A DNA stretch of 64,000 bases, from positions 1 through 64,000 of the forward strand of contig JASANG010001881.1 in NCBI GenBank assembly GCA_030248215.1, read 5' to 3'. Below, piece by piece: positions 1-11,406 of the stretch. Origin of the DNA: Enoplolaimus lenunculus (lineage: Eukaryota; Nematoda; Enoplea; Enoplida; Thoracostomopsidae). Every line of letters starts with the position of its first letter. The stretch's first letter is position 1. Below the pieces are notes generated by a model, which saw nothing but the letters and a program-made list of their open reading frames with translations, was not told the DNA's origin and did not search any database. A program made the translations under genes and the position numbers.

Positions 1-127
1 TAAGCGTTAGCGTTGCAAAAATGAGTCCCTAAGCCTCAGGCTAAGCCAAAAAAAGTAATCTAGAATCGACACCTACTCTTTTATACACCTACCAGAAACC
101 AGGACGCCACTTAAAGTAAAATGGGCC
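1..127. mobile_element. Telomere-hexamer element, type III end (cut by window edge)
   Basis: Starts in TAAGCGTTAGCGTTGC repeats and ends with a type III terminus (ACTTAAAGTAAAATGGGCC). Type III termini elsewhere read GGCCCATGTTACTTTAAGG. Confidence 0.7.
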
Positions 128-1201
128 GATATTCTCATAACCTCCGCTGGTTATTCCACGCTCAAATTTGTATATTTGAAAAATTTGATTTTTTAAGGAA
201 CTAAGGTATGATACCCGATTTGGACCTTAAATTTTTTGTTAAAAGGGAGACAAATTATGTATAGCATTAGACGCAGCTGTTGGAGCTGAGTCAAACAATG
301 TTAAATTTTCTGCAATCAAACGTCTGGCTAACGAATTATGGACAAATAACTGATTTGTTACCAATTATTTGGGACGGTGCCAAATCAGTTATTAAACCAC
401 AACTTGTTAACCAGAGGTGTAACTATAAAAATTTAACACAACTGGACTCAGCTGCACAAGCTGCGTCGAATGGTATGTAATTTGACGAACGTTTTAACAG
501 AAAAATTTTTGGGTTCCAAAAATGAATCTTGGGATGAGCCACCTTAAAAATCAAATTTTCCGAAAATACAAATTTGGTCGTGGAATGACTAAGAGAGGTA
601 ATTTAAACCTCAAATATGGCACAATTTTCAAGAATCCAACCGTCTTTGTGCAAACGCCAGATGGAGTGGATATACCGAAAAGTACCAGCAGTTTAGTTTA
701 CTATTTTCACACGGGTACGTTTGAAACTCAACTATACATGGGCCGACAAAAGGCCGCACCGACAAAAGGAAGTGTGGACAAAAGGCCGTGCGCAACAGAA
801 ACATACCTCAGTAGGCAAAAGGCCGTCGAGACAAAATGCCAACCAGTTTTTTAGTCTCCGCCGTCCTGCATATCACCAGACGTTTAGGTGTTTGCATTTA
901 CTGCCACCTCTGGTAGGTGCGGGACTGCCTCGGTCGCGTTCCAATATGGGAATAATGACCCGAGAAATTTTTCCTGAAACTCAGGGTCTGGACAGCGTTT
1001 TGTCCAAACGGCCTTGGTTTCCAGACGGCCTTTTCTTCATGCGGTCCTGAGTTCGGCGGCCTTCTGTTCGGTCTCCTGATTATAGCGTCGAAGCGTAATT
1101 TATTGTAGTGTATATGAACAAGACAATTTGCTACTGTATGTTTCACTATCCGCACTGTAGGAGTGTAAAATTTTTTGACTTGAAGGCATTCAACATAGTA
1201 A
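128..1201. other. No gene recognised
   Basis: AT-rich sequence with short chance ORFs only. A GC-richer patch at 730-1070 repeats the words CAAAAGGCCG and AGACGGCC on both strands and may be a decayed inverted-repeat element. Confidence 0.4.
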
Positions 1202-1209
1202 AAAGTTCT

Positions 1210-1647
1210 GGCCCATGTATAAACATCAGGGGCGGAACGTTTTGCTGTCGGACTAGAATAGAGTAAGCTTCAGCTTTAGAGTAACTTTTTGCTTGGCTTT
1301 GGCTTAGGCGGACTAGGCTTAACACCTACTTTTATGCTAGGATTCGAACTCCAGTGATTGGAGTGGGACGCGCATACCATCACCACTCAGCTATAGCAGC
1401 TTGATGCTCGAGCCCGAAGGGCTATCACGTATTGTGGTAATTTAGTACTATGTATACGTGTTGCAATTGTTAAACACAGTGCGATATATACTATTTAACG
1501 TATATACACTGCGCTGAGTTGCCTACAAGCAACTCAATGTGAGAAAGGGTTAAACTCCTTCGTCACCTTAGGCTTAGGCTTTAGGCTTAGGCTTAAGCTT
1601 AGGAAAATGATTACAATACTGTTCCGCCACTGTTCTTTACATTTGCC
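1210..1647. mobile_element. Telomere-hexamer element, type I, with perfect 8-bp TSD and nested insertion
   Basis: Termini GGCCCATGTATAAACATCAG and CTGTTCTTTACATTTGCC. Flanked by AAAGTTCT at 1202-1209 and 1648-1655, a perfect 8-bp duplication. The internal TTAGGC tract is interrupted by the tRNA-like element 1323-1549. Confidence 0.88.
1323..1549 (-). mobile_element. piggyBac-like MITE with tRNA-like module (copy A, one end lost)
   Basis: Reverse-oriented copy of the element at 42909-43170, bounded by TTAA at 1319-1322 and 1550-1553. One end keeps the TIR (ATGTGAGAAAGGG); the other lacks the terminal 30 or so bases. On the minus strand the tRNA-like part has an A box (TAGCTGAGTGG) and B box (GAGTTCGAATCC). 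The hairpin GAGTTGC-CTACAA-GCAACTC is perfect. Confidence 0.8.
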
Positions 1648-1881
1648 AAAGTTCTTAAGTTGCCAAACGCAATTGAAAGACTAAATTTCAGCGAATCATT
1701 TTGGTTTTATCTCTGTCGGGGTGGGATTACGCGTGAGTGCCCCCACTTGGATCGGCAATAGACTGTCAGAAAAAAAAAGATAACCCCCTATTTGACATTT
1801 GGTAATCGTATTTCAAAATTTATACGTGCTTTATAGTTGTGAATGCTATTATTGCAATCACAATCAAATACTTCACATGTG

Positions 1882-2003
1882 GGCCAATGTTACTTTTCGC
1901 GCCGTAATAGTAGATTAAACATATTCCTATGGCTAAGCCTACGCGTTGAAAAAAGTGTATTTCTAAGCCTAAGTCTAAGCAAGAAATGTCGTCCTGAACC
2001 TAA
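1882..2003. mobile_element. Telomere-hexamer element, type III, decayed
   Basis: Left terminus GGGCCAATGTTACTTTTCGC followed by CCTAAG-type words; right terminus not found. Confidence 0.6.
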
Positions 2004-2402
2004 AACCTTAAAAGTAACATTGAACCTAGAATGTTTTACAGTCAAAACTTGAACCAATCAATTTCAATATCTGGTTGAACAGCGGTTGAAACAGCGCCGC
2101 TGTTAAGATCTGATCATGATTGTGAACGAGACAACGCAGGCCTGTCAGAGAATAACGTTGTTTCTTCACTGAATCCATCTCGCTGTCGTATCAGCGATAA
2201 ATGAAATTCAAAAATAACCTAAAATATATTTCATTTGGTTTTGCCTGGTTCATGTAGACGTTTGTCCATAGATTTTGGTTCCTCTGTACTCGAAGCGTTC
2301 CGGCGGATGACGCTGCGCTCCACTGGACGCTGTTCTTTTTGGGTTCATGTAAAGATCACTGTTGGAACGTTTTTCTATGCGACAACCATAGAATAAAGCT
2401 TA

Positions 2403-2862
2403 TGGGTCGTCCACGTTTTACTGTCTAGGCTACTGTAAAAAATTGTGCCCACATACGTGTCCCTAAGTTCCTAATTGCAGCGTTTATAGATTATTAATCC
2501 AGAAGTCAGTCACATTATGTGTACACAATACACCCGGCTGATACCAGAGAGTCCATCTGAACGGCGTATACTTTGTCACACTATCGCACATACAGATGCC
2601 ACTTTGTCAATACGTTATAGAAAGAACAGCTGTTTTGTCCTGAGTCTGCCAGAAGGACATTCGCTTATCGTACGACACAAAATCTGTCCGAAGGGACTCT
2701 GTTAAGCGATTATACAGAGTCTGTGCGAAGGAACTCTTATTGTCAGGCTGTTTCCAAACAGTGACCGCATTGATCCTACTCCGTCCGAAGGGACTACCGC
2801 CACAACGAACTAAGTGAACAATTTTATTACAGTAGCGTAGACAATATAACGTGGACGACCCA
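2403..2862. mobile_element. PIF/Harbinger-like MITE, TSD TTA
   Basis: TIRs TGGGTCGTCCACGTT and AACGTGGACGACCCA, flanked by TTA at 2400-2402 and 2863-2865. It is inserted in a decayed type I element, whose left end (CATGTAAAGATCACTG) lies at about 2347-2400 and whose sequence resumes at 2866. The interior repeats the word TCCGAAGGGACT. No transposase frame. Confidence 0.8.
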
Positions 2863-3293
2863 TTAAGCTTTAACGTAAAACTAGTTCTAGCTTTCAAATG
2901 TGTCAGGCTTCTACTCGTTTTGCTCGTGAATGTTATTCACAATTTAACCTCTGAAGCGATGTTTTCAAGGGCTTCAAAGGCCACAGGCATAGCAGGCATT
3001 ACAATAACCACCAGGCCGCTAAATGTAAAAAATTTCTCGCTCGCTTTGTAACGTAAACTTTTTTCTCCGAACGTTTTCTAAACAGCTAAATTCGAGGGAA
3101 TGGTCAGGCCAACCTAAAATACGGCATGGGAAAATCTGGGTCCACTACTGCGTAGAAGCCCACCCTGGAATTTTGGGGAAAACCCCCAACCCTTACCTGT
3201 TCCGTGCCACTGCCTTTGCTTGATCCATTACCTAAACTTAATAATTAATCTTTCCCCTAAAAACCCTTAACTTTGAATATGTTACAGAAGCGT

Positions 3294-3373
3294 CACTGCA
3301 AAAAATGGTGAGTCAAATTAACTCTCTCCGAAATAGGCTTTTCCTGACTACACAAACTGAGTCAAAATTCGAC
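3294..3373. mobile_element. Tc1/mariner-like foldback element, left half only
   Basis: CACTGCAAAAAATGGTGAGT and following bases match one arm of the complete copies at 25155-25316 and 34568-34777. The second arm is absent. Confidence 0.7.
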
Positions 3374-3424
3374 TACTGCCTGGATATCCAGAATCGAATT
3401 CCGAACGACAGTTCCTATTCGTAC

Positions 3425-3595
3425 CTTGATTAATTCTTCATCAATGGCATTTTCAAGCGCAATAATTTCCAGTTCAGATGCTTGCGGATTTCGGCCCAAT
3501 CGTTCGAATTCTTTTCGAAGCCTGGTGGCGCAAGCAGAGTCAAGTTGAAATTTTTCAGCAATTCTTCCGTCTAATTCAACACTTTGTCGTGTCAT
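3425..3595 (-). CDS. Unidentified exon-like ORF
   Basis: ATG at 3595 begins a 57-codon frame (MTRQSVELDGRIAEKFQLDS onward) ending LIK at a possible donor AAG|GTACGA. Composition is protein-like: charged, amphipathic, helix-prone (ACATRLRKEFERLGRNPQAS). Reading through the donor reaches the mariner-like element at 3294-3373, where the frame runs on to 3362. I do not recognise the protein. It could be a first exon of an unknown gene or transposon-derived. Confidence 0.35.
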
Positions 3596-3639
3596 ATTGG
3601 CATTAAAGCTTTGTATCTCTTAATGTATTTGCAACATAA

Positions 3640-3900
3640 GCCAATGTAAAGAACAGGAGCGGAACAGTATTATAAGCATATTATTAAGCCTAAGCCTAAG
3701 CTTAAAACCTAAGCCTAAGCATAAGTAAGAATGAACATATTCTTAAGCCTCAGCCTAAGCCTATGCCCAAGCGTAAGAATGAGCATATTCCTATGCATAA
3801 ACCTAAACCTAAGCCAGGCATAGAAATTAGTCTAAACCTCAAACTTACTCTATTCTAGTCCAACAGAAAAAGATTCCACCCCTGATCTTAACATGGGTCG
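3640..3900. mobile_element. Telomere-hexamer element, type I
   Basis: Termini GCCAATGTAAAGAACAGGAG and CCTGATCTTAACATGGGTC; interior CCTAAG arrays separated by GTAAGAATGAGCATATTC. Flanks CAACATAA and AAACATAA agree with an 8-bp duplication with one mismatch. Confidence 0.82.
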
Positions 3901-4824
3901 AAACATAAATGGATACACATAAACACACACATAAATATGTTCATAAATGACCCCAAGCACTCCATACACCCCTTCGATCCGTCAATGGAAAGGCAGTTTA
4001 CAGCATAAAACGAATTGACCGTAAATTGAATTTTACACAGGTTTCAACTGCTTAAATCCATCTGATTGAAGAATAAAACGGACAAACTTATTTGAGTATT
4101 TTGTTTTTTAAGAAAATCCTAATGATCCTAAAAATAGACAGCTAAGAGCAATCAATGTTCTGATCCAAAAGAAATTGGGGAAACATACCCCTGTCTATCT
4201 TTCAGTCGGAGAAGGCTTAGAGACTGCGAGGCATAGGCTTAAAGGTTTAGGTTTACGTTTTAGGATGGTGCTAACATTTCGACATACGGTAACGGTTTGA
4301 CTTAGGTTTAGGCTTAGACGTAGCGGCCAGGCACTTAAAATTAGCATTGGCCATCGCAGTTGTTATAAAAATTTTGTCAAAGATCCATTTTATTAGTGCA
4401 ACAAATTTAAATGTTACCAGTGCTGGTGAATGCGCACCCCTGAACCGCCTTACTGGGGATACTCCGACTCTTGGGAGCCCCATATAGGCATACTGACTTG
4501 TCTCGCGGAGTCGGAAGTTTAGAGCTACGGAACAGTTTATTGGGGTCCCTCGGACACCTGTTTGGGAGGCCGATAGACTTATTTCTAACACTGGATCTGA
4601 ATGTTAGTTTAAAAAACTACGTCCCACGTGGCTGTGTTTAATCGAACTTTTAGTTGACCAAACTAAAACAATGAATTACAGGTTCTTCAAGATATAATAA
4701 TATTTTCGAACCTAAAACAGGTGCTTTTATTAGTTTTCAATCGACAAACAGGTTCAGCGGTAGACAAACCAGAAAGTTTCTGGGAAATCCCAATTCAAAA
4801 AGTCGACATTTTCAACGAAAAAAA
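3901..4824. other. No gene recognised
   Basis: AT-rich with a decayed TTAGGC-like patch near 4212-4320. The open frame at 4271-4591 has no recognisable domain. Confidence 0.4.
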
Positions 4825-5250
4825 GGCCAAATGTAAAGAACAGGACCGTAACGGTTGTATAAGCATATTCGCAAGCTTATGAAACCTAAACTGAAGCCAA
4901 AGCCTAAGCGTAAAAATGAGCTTGTAACTAAACCTAAGCGTACGCAAAAAATAGTCGGCACATTTAAAGATCTGGGTCGGAACGTTTTTCTCTGAGACTA
5001 GAATAGAGCAACCTTAAGGTTTAGACCTTAGACTAATTTTTTGGCCTGGCTTTAGGCTTAGGCTTAGGTTTAGGCTCAGGACTACGCTCATTCTTACGCT
5101 TATACTCAGGCTTAAGCTAAGGTTTAGACTTTAAGGAATAGGCTTATAATACTGTTCCGCCCCTGTTATATACATTGGTCAAACAGTCTAATGATCAAGC
5201 TTACTCTATTGCCGTAGATAAGCGTTCTGCCCCTGATCTTTACATTGGCC
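4825..5250. mobile_element. Telomere-hexamer element, type I, interrupted by a second copy
   Basis: Outer termini GGCCAAATGTAAAGAACAGG and GATCTTTACATTGGCC; flanks GAAAAAAA and GAAAAACG are compatible with a decayed 8-bp TSD. The inner element 4957-5180 splits it. Confidence 0.78.
4957..5180. mobile_element. Telomere-hexamer element, type I, nested
   Basis: Termini GGCACATTTAAAGATCTGGG and TGTTATATACATTGGTC. Flanking AAATAGTC and AAACAGTC (one mismatch) are its 8-bp TSD inside the outer element. Confidence 0.82.
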
Positions 5251-7360
5251 GAAAAACGTAGATCCGAAACGAATAAAAATGTCAACAAAGAATAAACTGG
5301 TGTTGTAAGTTTTGTCAAAAATTAATATTAAAAATTTATCCTTAATAAATCGGAGAGTTTGCAATAACATTTCTAAAAATGATAAGAATATTTTCCTTAA
5401 GCACAAATTTTTCTAGTTCTTTTAGAAACAATTTTGAGACAAAGGCATGACTGCCGGCTGGGGGCAGAAGACTAAAGGCACAAATTTGTTATAAAAATGT
5501 TCGTGGATGGGCAAAAAATGCCCAAAGTTTAACCGGTAAAAGCGTAAGTATTCTAAGCGTTCCAGCAGTTAAGACCTTCAGTTAGATCCATGGTAAGGAA
5601 GGCGACGAGCCGCTTTTTTGCGAAACTCAATAGAGTAAGTTTAAGCCTTTTAGACTAATTTTTTTGCTTAGGCTTAGGTTTAGGAACTTGTTTATACTAC
5701 TGTTACAGTCCTGTTACTTTGGTCCCAAGTTTCACGGGTGAAAACAATTATTGAATACCAAAATTTTCATGGTCGGGACGAGATTGTTTGATACGAGTCC
5801 GAGAAAGCCATCTGAATACTACGGTTGGAGCTTTTGTTGATTTGAAAACATGGGTATGGCTCAAGACCTTTCAAACACTCCTGAAATTTCAAATCTTTAA
5901 ATCCGCACTATGTAATTTACTAAGTACTTACAACGAGATAAATTCACAAATTTTCAAGCAAAAAAGATATTAAACACAAAAAATATGTTTAACAGCTTAG
6001 CGGATGCAAAGGAGGGGGCGGGCGGGGTGAGGGGTGCATACCACCCGTCAGAAATTTTTTGTGATAAAATGGTATGCTTCTTTACCTTACAATATTACCT
6101 TTAGAATATTGGCACATATATAGCATACAGTAAAAATTGCGTTTCATAACTTTTACCAGCCCGCCGTCCACAGTGACAAATTTCTGGAGGATTCGTCGCT
6201 GGTCTCTAGCATATTTTTGTACGAAATATTTCAATGCAAACAATATTGCTTAAAACGCATCAAAAGCTATTGTTCGCTGCAATTCGGTTGTTGTAAAATA
6301 CGCAATTTACTTATGAAATATTTAAAAGACACGAGAAACAGGAAATGTTTCAACACAAAAATAAAATTTTTGAAAAAAAACGAAATTTTTTTCTCAAAGT
6401 TTGCGTCCTTTGAAAAACAGACTTTTTGCAATGTTTTGATGGTCTGCGAACCAAACGATGCCAGATCCAGACAAAACGGATGTCATCTCCGATTGATTCT
6501 GCGAATGTGATAGCGTAACCCTAAAGTGTAAACGTAATGATGGGCGAAAAATTAGCAAGTCGACGAAATTTTGGATTACAAGTTGTCAGGCGACGAATTG
6601 TTATGATACCATAAGATTCATTTCCACTTTCCCGGTTAACTCCACTCTGACTGTGATCATCAAAGATTTCTCGACAAAAACGAACGTTTTTACAAATCAA
6701 AATCTAATGAATAAAATGCCTAAATATCGTCACTCACGCAACGTTTGAGCATTAAGTTGAAATGAGTCAGAGACTGAAATATAAGTATAAAATTTTCTAT
6801 ATATACATACATACATATATACATATATATAGTATTTAAATATTTTATGTTAGAACCACGTGGATATCTCTTTGTAAAATGCTGCTTAAACCAGATGTCA
6901 AGGAAATACGCCCGAATGGTGGAGGGAACAGGGTAGACCAGGGCACACTTACGAGACGCGAATGTTGCTTCCAAAAAGGCAGAGTCAATAGGAACGATAT
7001 TCAAGAAATATTGTCAGAAATTTAAAACAATTATGTATTGTTACTGACTCGTCAAGATTTTTATTTCTTATTATTTTTGGAAATATGGTCTTAAATTTTT
7101 CAGACATTAAAGTCTGAAATTTAAGACGTTGTTTCATCAACTATTTAGACAAATCGTTTTGAAACATGAGACAAATTATGTCAGAAATACGAGACATATG
7201 TTTTCAAGGGAAACGATTCTAAAATTGAGGGCTAAAGCTAAAAAATACCGCATTTTTACAAGCTAAAATACGCCCAAGACATTAACTTAGGTACAGTTGA
7301 GCGTAAGTTCAATCCTAAATATCTTTGAAATTCAATTAATTAAATACACTCCTAAGCGTA
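5251..7360. other. Mosaic without recognised gene
   Basis: A decayed type I remnant lies at about 5609-5726 (GAGTAAGTTTAAGC ... GCTTAGGCTTAGG). A hAT-like G-rich repeat (GTCAGAAATTTTTTGTGATA) lies at about 6000-6200. Short AT microsatellite near 6799-6831. Confidence 0.5.
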
Positions 7361-7363
7361 TAA

Positions 7364-7899
7364 TGGAGCATCCACGTTATAACGCTCGCGAAAAAGTAAA
7401 AATTGTCCTGTCCCTCCGAGGATCAACGTTGTGTGAACAGAGTGGGCTAAGACAGTAGGTCTAACGCGAATAACTTATCCTTACAGAGTACCGACAATAA
7501 ACATAGCCAGTTTGCAAGCTTATATTTGTCTTAACCTTACGGCAATAACATGTTTTTGTCCCTATGCCATATGCACAGAGTACAAATTTACTGAGTCCCT
7601 CCGAAGGGACTATTTAAACAAAACTGTGTGCGTGTATATACGCAAACTTCACACATTTCAAATAAAATGCTTTAACAATATTTGCATTACTGCACATACC
7701 TTAAAAAGTCCATACACCCAAAAAACGCCATGTGTTTTGTCCGAGTCCCTTACGACAGACTGCCGACAAACACCACTATCTAAGCACACCATTATTTATG
7801 TCCAGACACTCTAGCTACAATTGCAAAACGTACTCTCTTTGTAGGGGTAAACTGGACATTTTTTTGCATCTGCGCAAGCGTTATAACGTGGATTCTCCA
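7364..7899. mobile_element. PIF/Harbinger-like MITE, TSD TAA
   Basis: TIRs TGGAGCATCCACGTTATAAC and GTTATAACGTGGATTCTCCA, flanked by TAA at 7361-7363 and 7900-7902. The interior shares the CTCCGAAGGGACT word with the element at 2403-2862, so the two are related. The 100-codon frame inside has no transposase features. Confidence 0.82.
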
Positions 7900-8745
7900 T
7901 AATAAAGCAACTTTTTTACATACATAAAAATCTGAAAATTAGCCTTGAATATAAAACAACTACTTCTTGAAAGAAAATATATCTTATAAATTGGCAACAG
8001 TAATTTCTTAAATATAAGACATTTTTGTTTAAACTATTTCAAACATTAATTTATGAGCTGTCTAAAGGCTGTTGAAAATTTAAGAAAGTGAGTGTTTTAA
8101 AATTTCAAGACAATTTATATTGTGTGCCCTTTACAATTTTTCCGTTCAGAAATTATTTTTGTAAAAAAATACAATTTTTACCCTCAGAAATTTTTTGTGA
8201 TATAAAACGTTACAATTTTTCCCACAGAAAATGTTTTTCTGACCCAACGATACCACACCTGCGTTATAATTTTTGCGTTTCATAATATTTGCCAGCCCAA
8301 ACCAGAGCAGAAATTTTCCGATCCGACTGTGTTTTCTGTGAACTTGATTTATATTCGTATTCGAATTGAAAAATTAACCGTAAAAGTTGCGCTGTAAAAT
8401 CGTATAAAAAGTAAACTTTTAGTTTCATTTAAAATTTAAAATGTTTAAAAAATTTTCATTTTGAACGCTTTAGTTTCAGCGAAACAAACGGTGCTATCAG
8501 GGTCAGATTCAAAAAATTTTCATAACGGAGCATAGATTAGTGAAAAATACAGGCAAACGATGCAAGCTAGAAGCCAAACGCTATTTTAGCGCTATATCTT
8601 AATGTAAAGTTTTGGTTACAATTCGTGGTTGGGGGTCACGTCCTGGCTGTATCGCTTACGATCCGACAGTTGGAGGGTTTCCACTCGTATCGTTTCGTAT
8701 GTTATTTTTCGTAGACCTATATTTTTCTGTTTCAGTTTAAAAATA

Positions 8746-8821
<76 letters not shown>

Positions 8822-9357
8822 GCTAAATACCGTACAGATCAAATGACGAAATGACCTCAATAATTTCCCATAAAAATATTTAAAATTTATCAAATGGAAA
8901 GTAAGCAAATCAAAGCTTCTGCTCTAGGGGCCTCAGACGTATCAGATAGCGGCGTTACGAACCGTTTTATAGACCAGAAAAAACCAGCATTCCAGGATTT
9001 ATAGAGTATGAACTTGCTTGATTTTAAGCTTCAATTCAAAGTTACGCAGAGGTTAATATTTCTATCCAAAATCAACTTCAATGCCGCTTTTAACTCTTCG
9101 GCCTGTTTACCATTAAAAATACTAAGAAATGTTACAATTCTTTTGATCTGTTTTTAAAATTGTAATGTTTGTTTAAGGATAGTTTAAAAATACGATATTT
9201 GTTCGTTCCATGGTGGTTAAAGGCTGTGGGGTGATGGTAACGTTATTGTTACTGCATAAATTGTGAGGGTCGGCATATTATAATCGACCGACGGTATTTT
9301 GAGAGGCGTAACAGTAGTATAAGCATATTCCTAATTCAAAGCCGAAACCTCAACGTA
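7900..9357. other. Mosaic without recognised gene
   Basis: Contains a hAT-like repeat fragment at about 8090-8330, the TA tract at 8749-8804 and a decayed telomere-hexamer end at about 9300-9350. Confidence 0.45.
8749..8804. repeat. (TA)n microsatellite
   Basis: Uninterrupted TA dinucleotides followed by short TAGA repeats. Confidence 0.95.
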
Positions 9358-9730
9358 CTCTGTAAATTCAAATGAGTTGATTTAATCAATTCAGCTAGCG
9401 AGTTAGTTATTTCTGAATTAATATCAGAAAACATTAACTCACTCTAAGTTGAGTTAATTCTGGGTGAGTTGATTAATTTACCCAGAATAAATTGAATCAA
9501 CTCAAAATTTAGAGTTCTGATTAGTCCTAACTGAGACTGAGTGATTCAACTCATTCTGAGTTAAAATCAACTCACCTAAATTTACAGTGTACGGATAAGG
9601 CTTTAACAAAAAGTCTAAATACAAAATGGGTCATATTATAATCGGCCAACGGTAAATTTGAGGGGCGTAACAGTAGTATAAGCATATTCCTAGTTCAAAA
9701 CCGAAACCTCAACATCAGGATAAGGCTATC
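9267..9730. repeat. Tandem duplication, one copy carrying a MITE
   Basis: The segment with GTAACAGTAGTATAAGCATA ... CCGAAACCTCAAC ... GGATAAGGCT occurs twice: once around 9300-9605, split by the element 9358-9589, and once intact at about 9650-9730. The second is effectively an empty site. Confidence 0.7.
9358..9589. mobile_element. Tc1/mariner-like MITE, TA TSD
   Basis: Termini CTCTGTAAATTCAAATGAGT and CACCTAAATTTACAGTG, flanked by TA on both sides. Related to the intronic copy at 16668-16890. Confidence 0.75.
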
Positions 9731-10070
9731 ACTAAGCCTGAACGTAGAATGAGATTCAAGAAGTTCACGCTGTTATAGTCTTGCGAAAAAAATGGTTTGG
9801 CCCTCAAAGTAACATGGACCTTAATATAGTTTTTATCAATAGCGGTTTTAGCCAACGGACCACATATGAACCGAATTTATTTCTACTATTCGTTGCAATC
9901 ACTATTGTAACTCCCAACGCAGATTTGAACGCGGACCTATCGGTTATAGTTCGCTGCTAGCAAACACTGAACCACACAGGAAGTATAATTCGGGTTCCAG
10001 AGTGCCTTCGTGTATGGTGTATTTCGCAGTGACACGTGTATATAATACAATATGTAACACGTAGGTGCTA

Positions 10071-10509
10071 CTGTATTGACCCGAATAAGGGGTGTAATAA
10101 GAGGGGGTCCCCATTTTGAGTCGCAATCAATAGGAGTCCGTATCCCTAATAAGAGTCCGTAAGCGGATAGAGTCCCAAACCCCTAATTAGAGTCCATAAA
10201 TGTCAATTATCCCTATATCTAGCGCATAAATGACTCCAGGACCGAATACTTTGAGGTTGAAACTTTAAAACTTACTTAAATTTTGAAAATACAATCCTAA
10301 AAGTATAGCCTTTCATTATCGCTCAAGCTTTTAAGCAAGGTAAAAACCGTTTAATTCAACGGATAGTTGCAATACCGGATATATCAGTAATGATGGGTGG
10401 CGGAGCGTGGGTTAAAAATAAATAACAGTCCGTAACCGAATAACAAGGGGGGGAACCCTCTGAAGACGCCAAACAAGTATCAGTCCCCCTCTTATTCGGG
10501 TCGCTACAG
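10071..10509. mobile_element. Tc1/mariner-like MITE, TA TSD
   Basis: TIRs CTGTATTGACCCGAATAAG and CTTATTCGGGTCGCTACAG, flanked by TA at 10069-10070 and 10510-10511. A fragment of the same family sits inside the hAT-like element at 53761-54137. Confidence 0.8.
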
Positions 10510-10670
10510 TATGTGTGGGGGTATCCCCAATGTGAGACTTTGGTCACAAGCCTTAGAGACTGAAGAGACGGACCTAACAGATAATTAGTTTGTGCTAAAT
10601 TTCCGTAATTTGATTACCATTTCTGGGGGGGACCTTGCGTTAAATATTGCAGTGCATTACCTAAATTGAC

Positions 10671-10832
10671 CCGTGTGAAGATCAGGGGCGAAACGTTTTT
10701 CTGCGTGACTGCAATAAAGTAAGCTTAAGATTTAGATTAATTTTTGCTTAAGCTTAGGCTTAGATATAAGCTCATTATAACATATACAGTGCGTCTTCGG
10801 AATATGCTTATACTACTGTTACGGTCCTATTT
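10671..10832. mobile_element. Telomere-hexamer element, type I, decayed
   Basis: Left part GTGTGAAGATCAGGGGCGAA, interior GCTTAGGCTTAG, right part TACTACTGTTACGGTCCTAT. No clear TSD. Confidence 0.6.
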
Positions 10833-11165
10833 TCGAAATAGAATTGACGCAAATAAATGCAGCGAGTTGTAGATATAAATTCGGTTGATAATCCTTAACC
10901 TAATAATTGAATTAATACTTAAAATTGTACAACGTAACTTTTAATTCCACTGAATAATCGGTTTCAAACAATTGCACCAAATAATTTGAGAAAATTTTTT
11001 ACACTGAAGAATTATTCGTATTCGTTTAATTAAAACTCACCAAACTTACAATTGAGCCAACTTAGGCTTAGTACCTACAATAAATTGACATGGGTCCAAC
11101 ATTTTGACGGAACTAAAGCTAAGGAATCGTGTTGAAAATACAGCATTTTGCATTTCGAACAAGCG

Positions 11166-11171
11166 TTTATT
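11166..11171 (-). promoter_or_regulatory. Candidate polyadenylation signal of the channel gene
   Basis: TTTATT on the plus strand (AATAAA on the gene strand), about 235 bases past the stop codon. Position is plausible, but the motif is common in AT-rich DNA. Confidence 0.35.
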
Positions 11172-11406
11172 TTGACGAAAATCGTTGATGGCATTTTGGT
11201 ACACAAGCGATTCATTTTAGAGTTTTTCTGCACTAAAAAACATTTTAAAAGATACTGTATGTAATACGGAGTGTTTTAATTAACGTTTTTTTGAGTAAAT
11301 TTTCAAAAAAAAATATTTTAAACAATTAATAGTTAAAATTACTAAAATTGAAAAAAAAAAATTTTGAAAAATCACCAAATTGCAATAAAAAATGTTTGGT
11401 ATTTTC

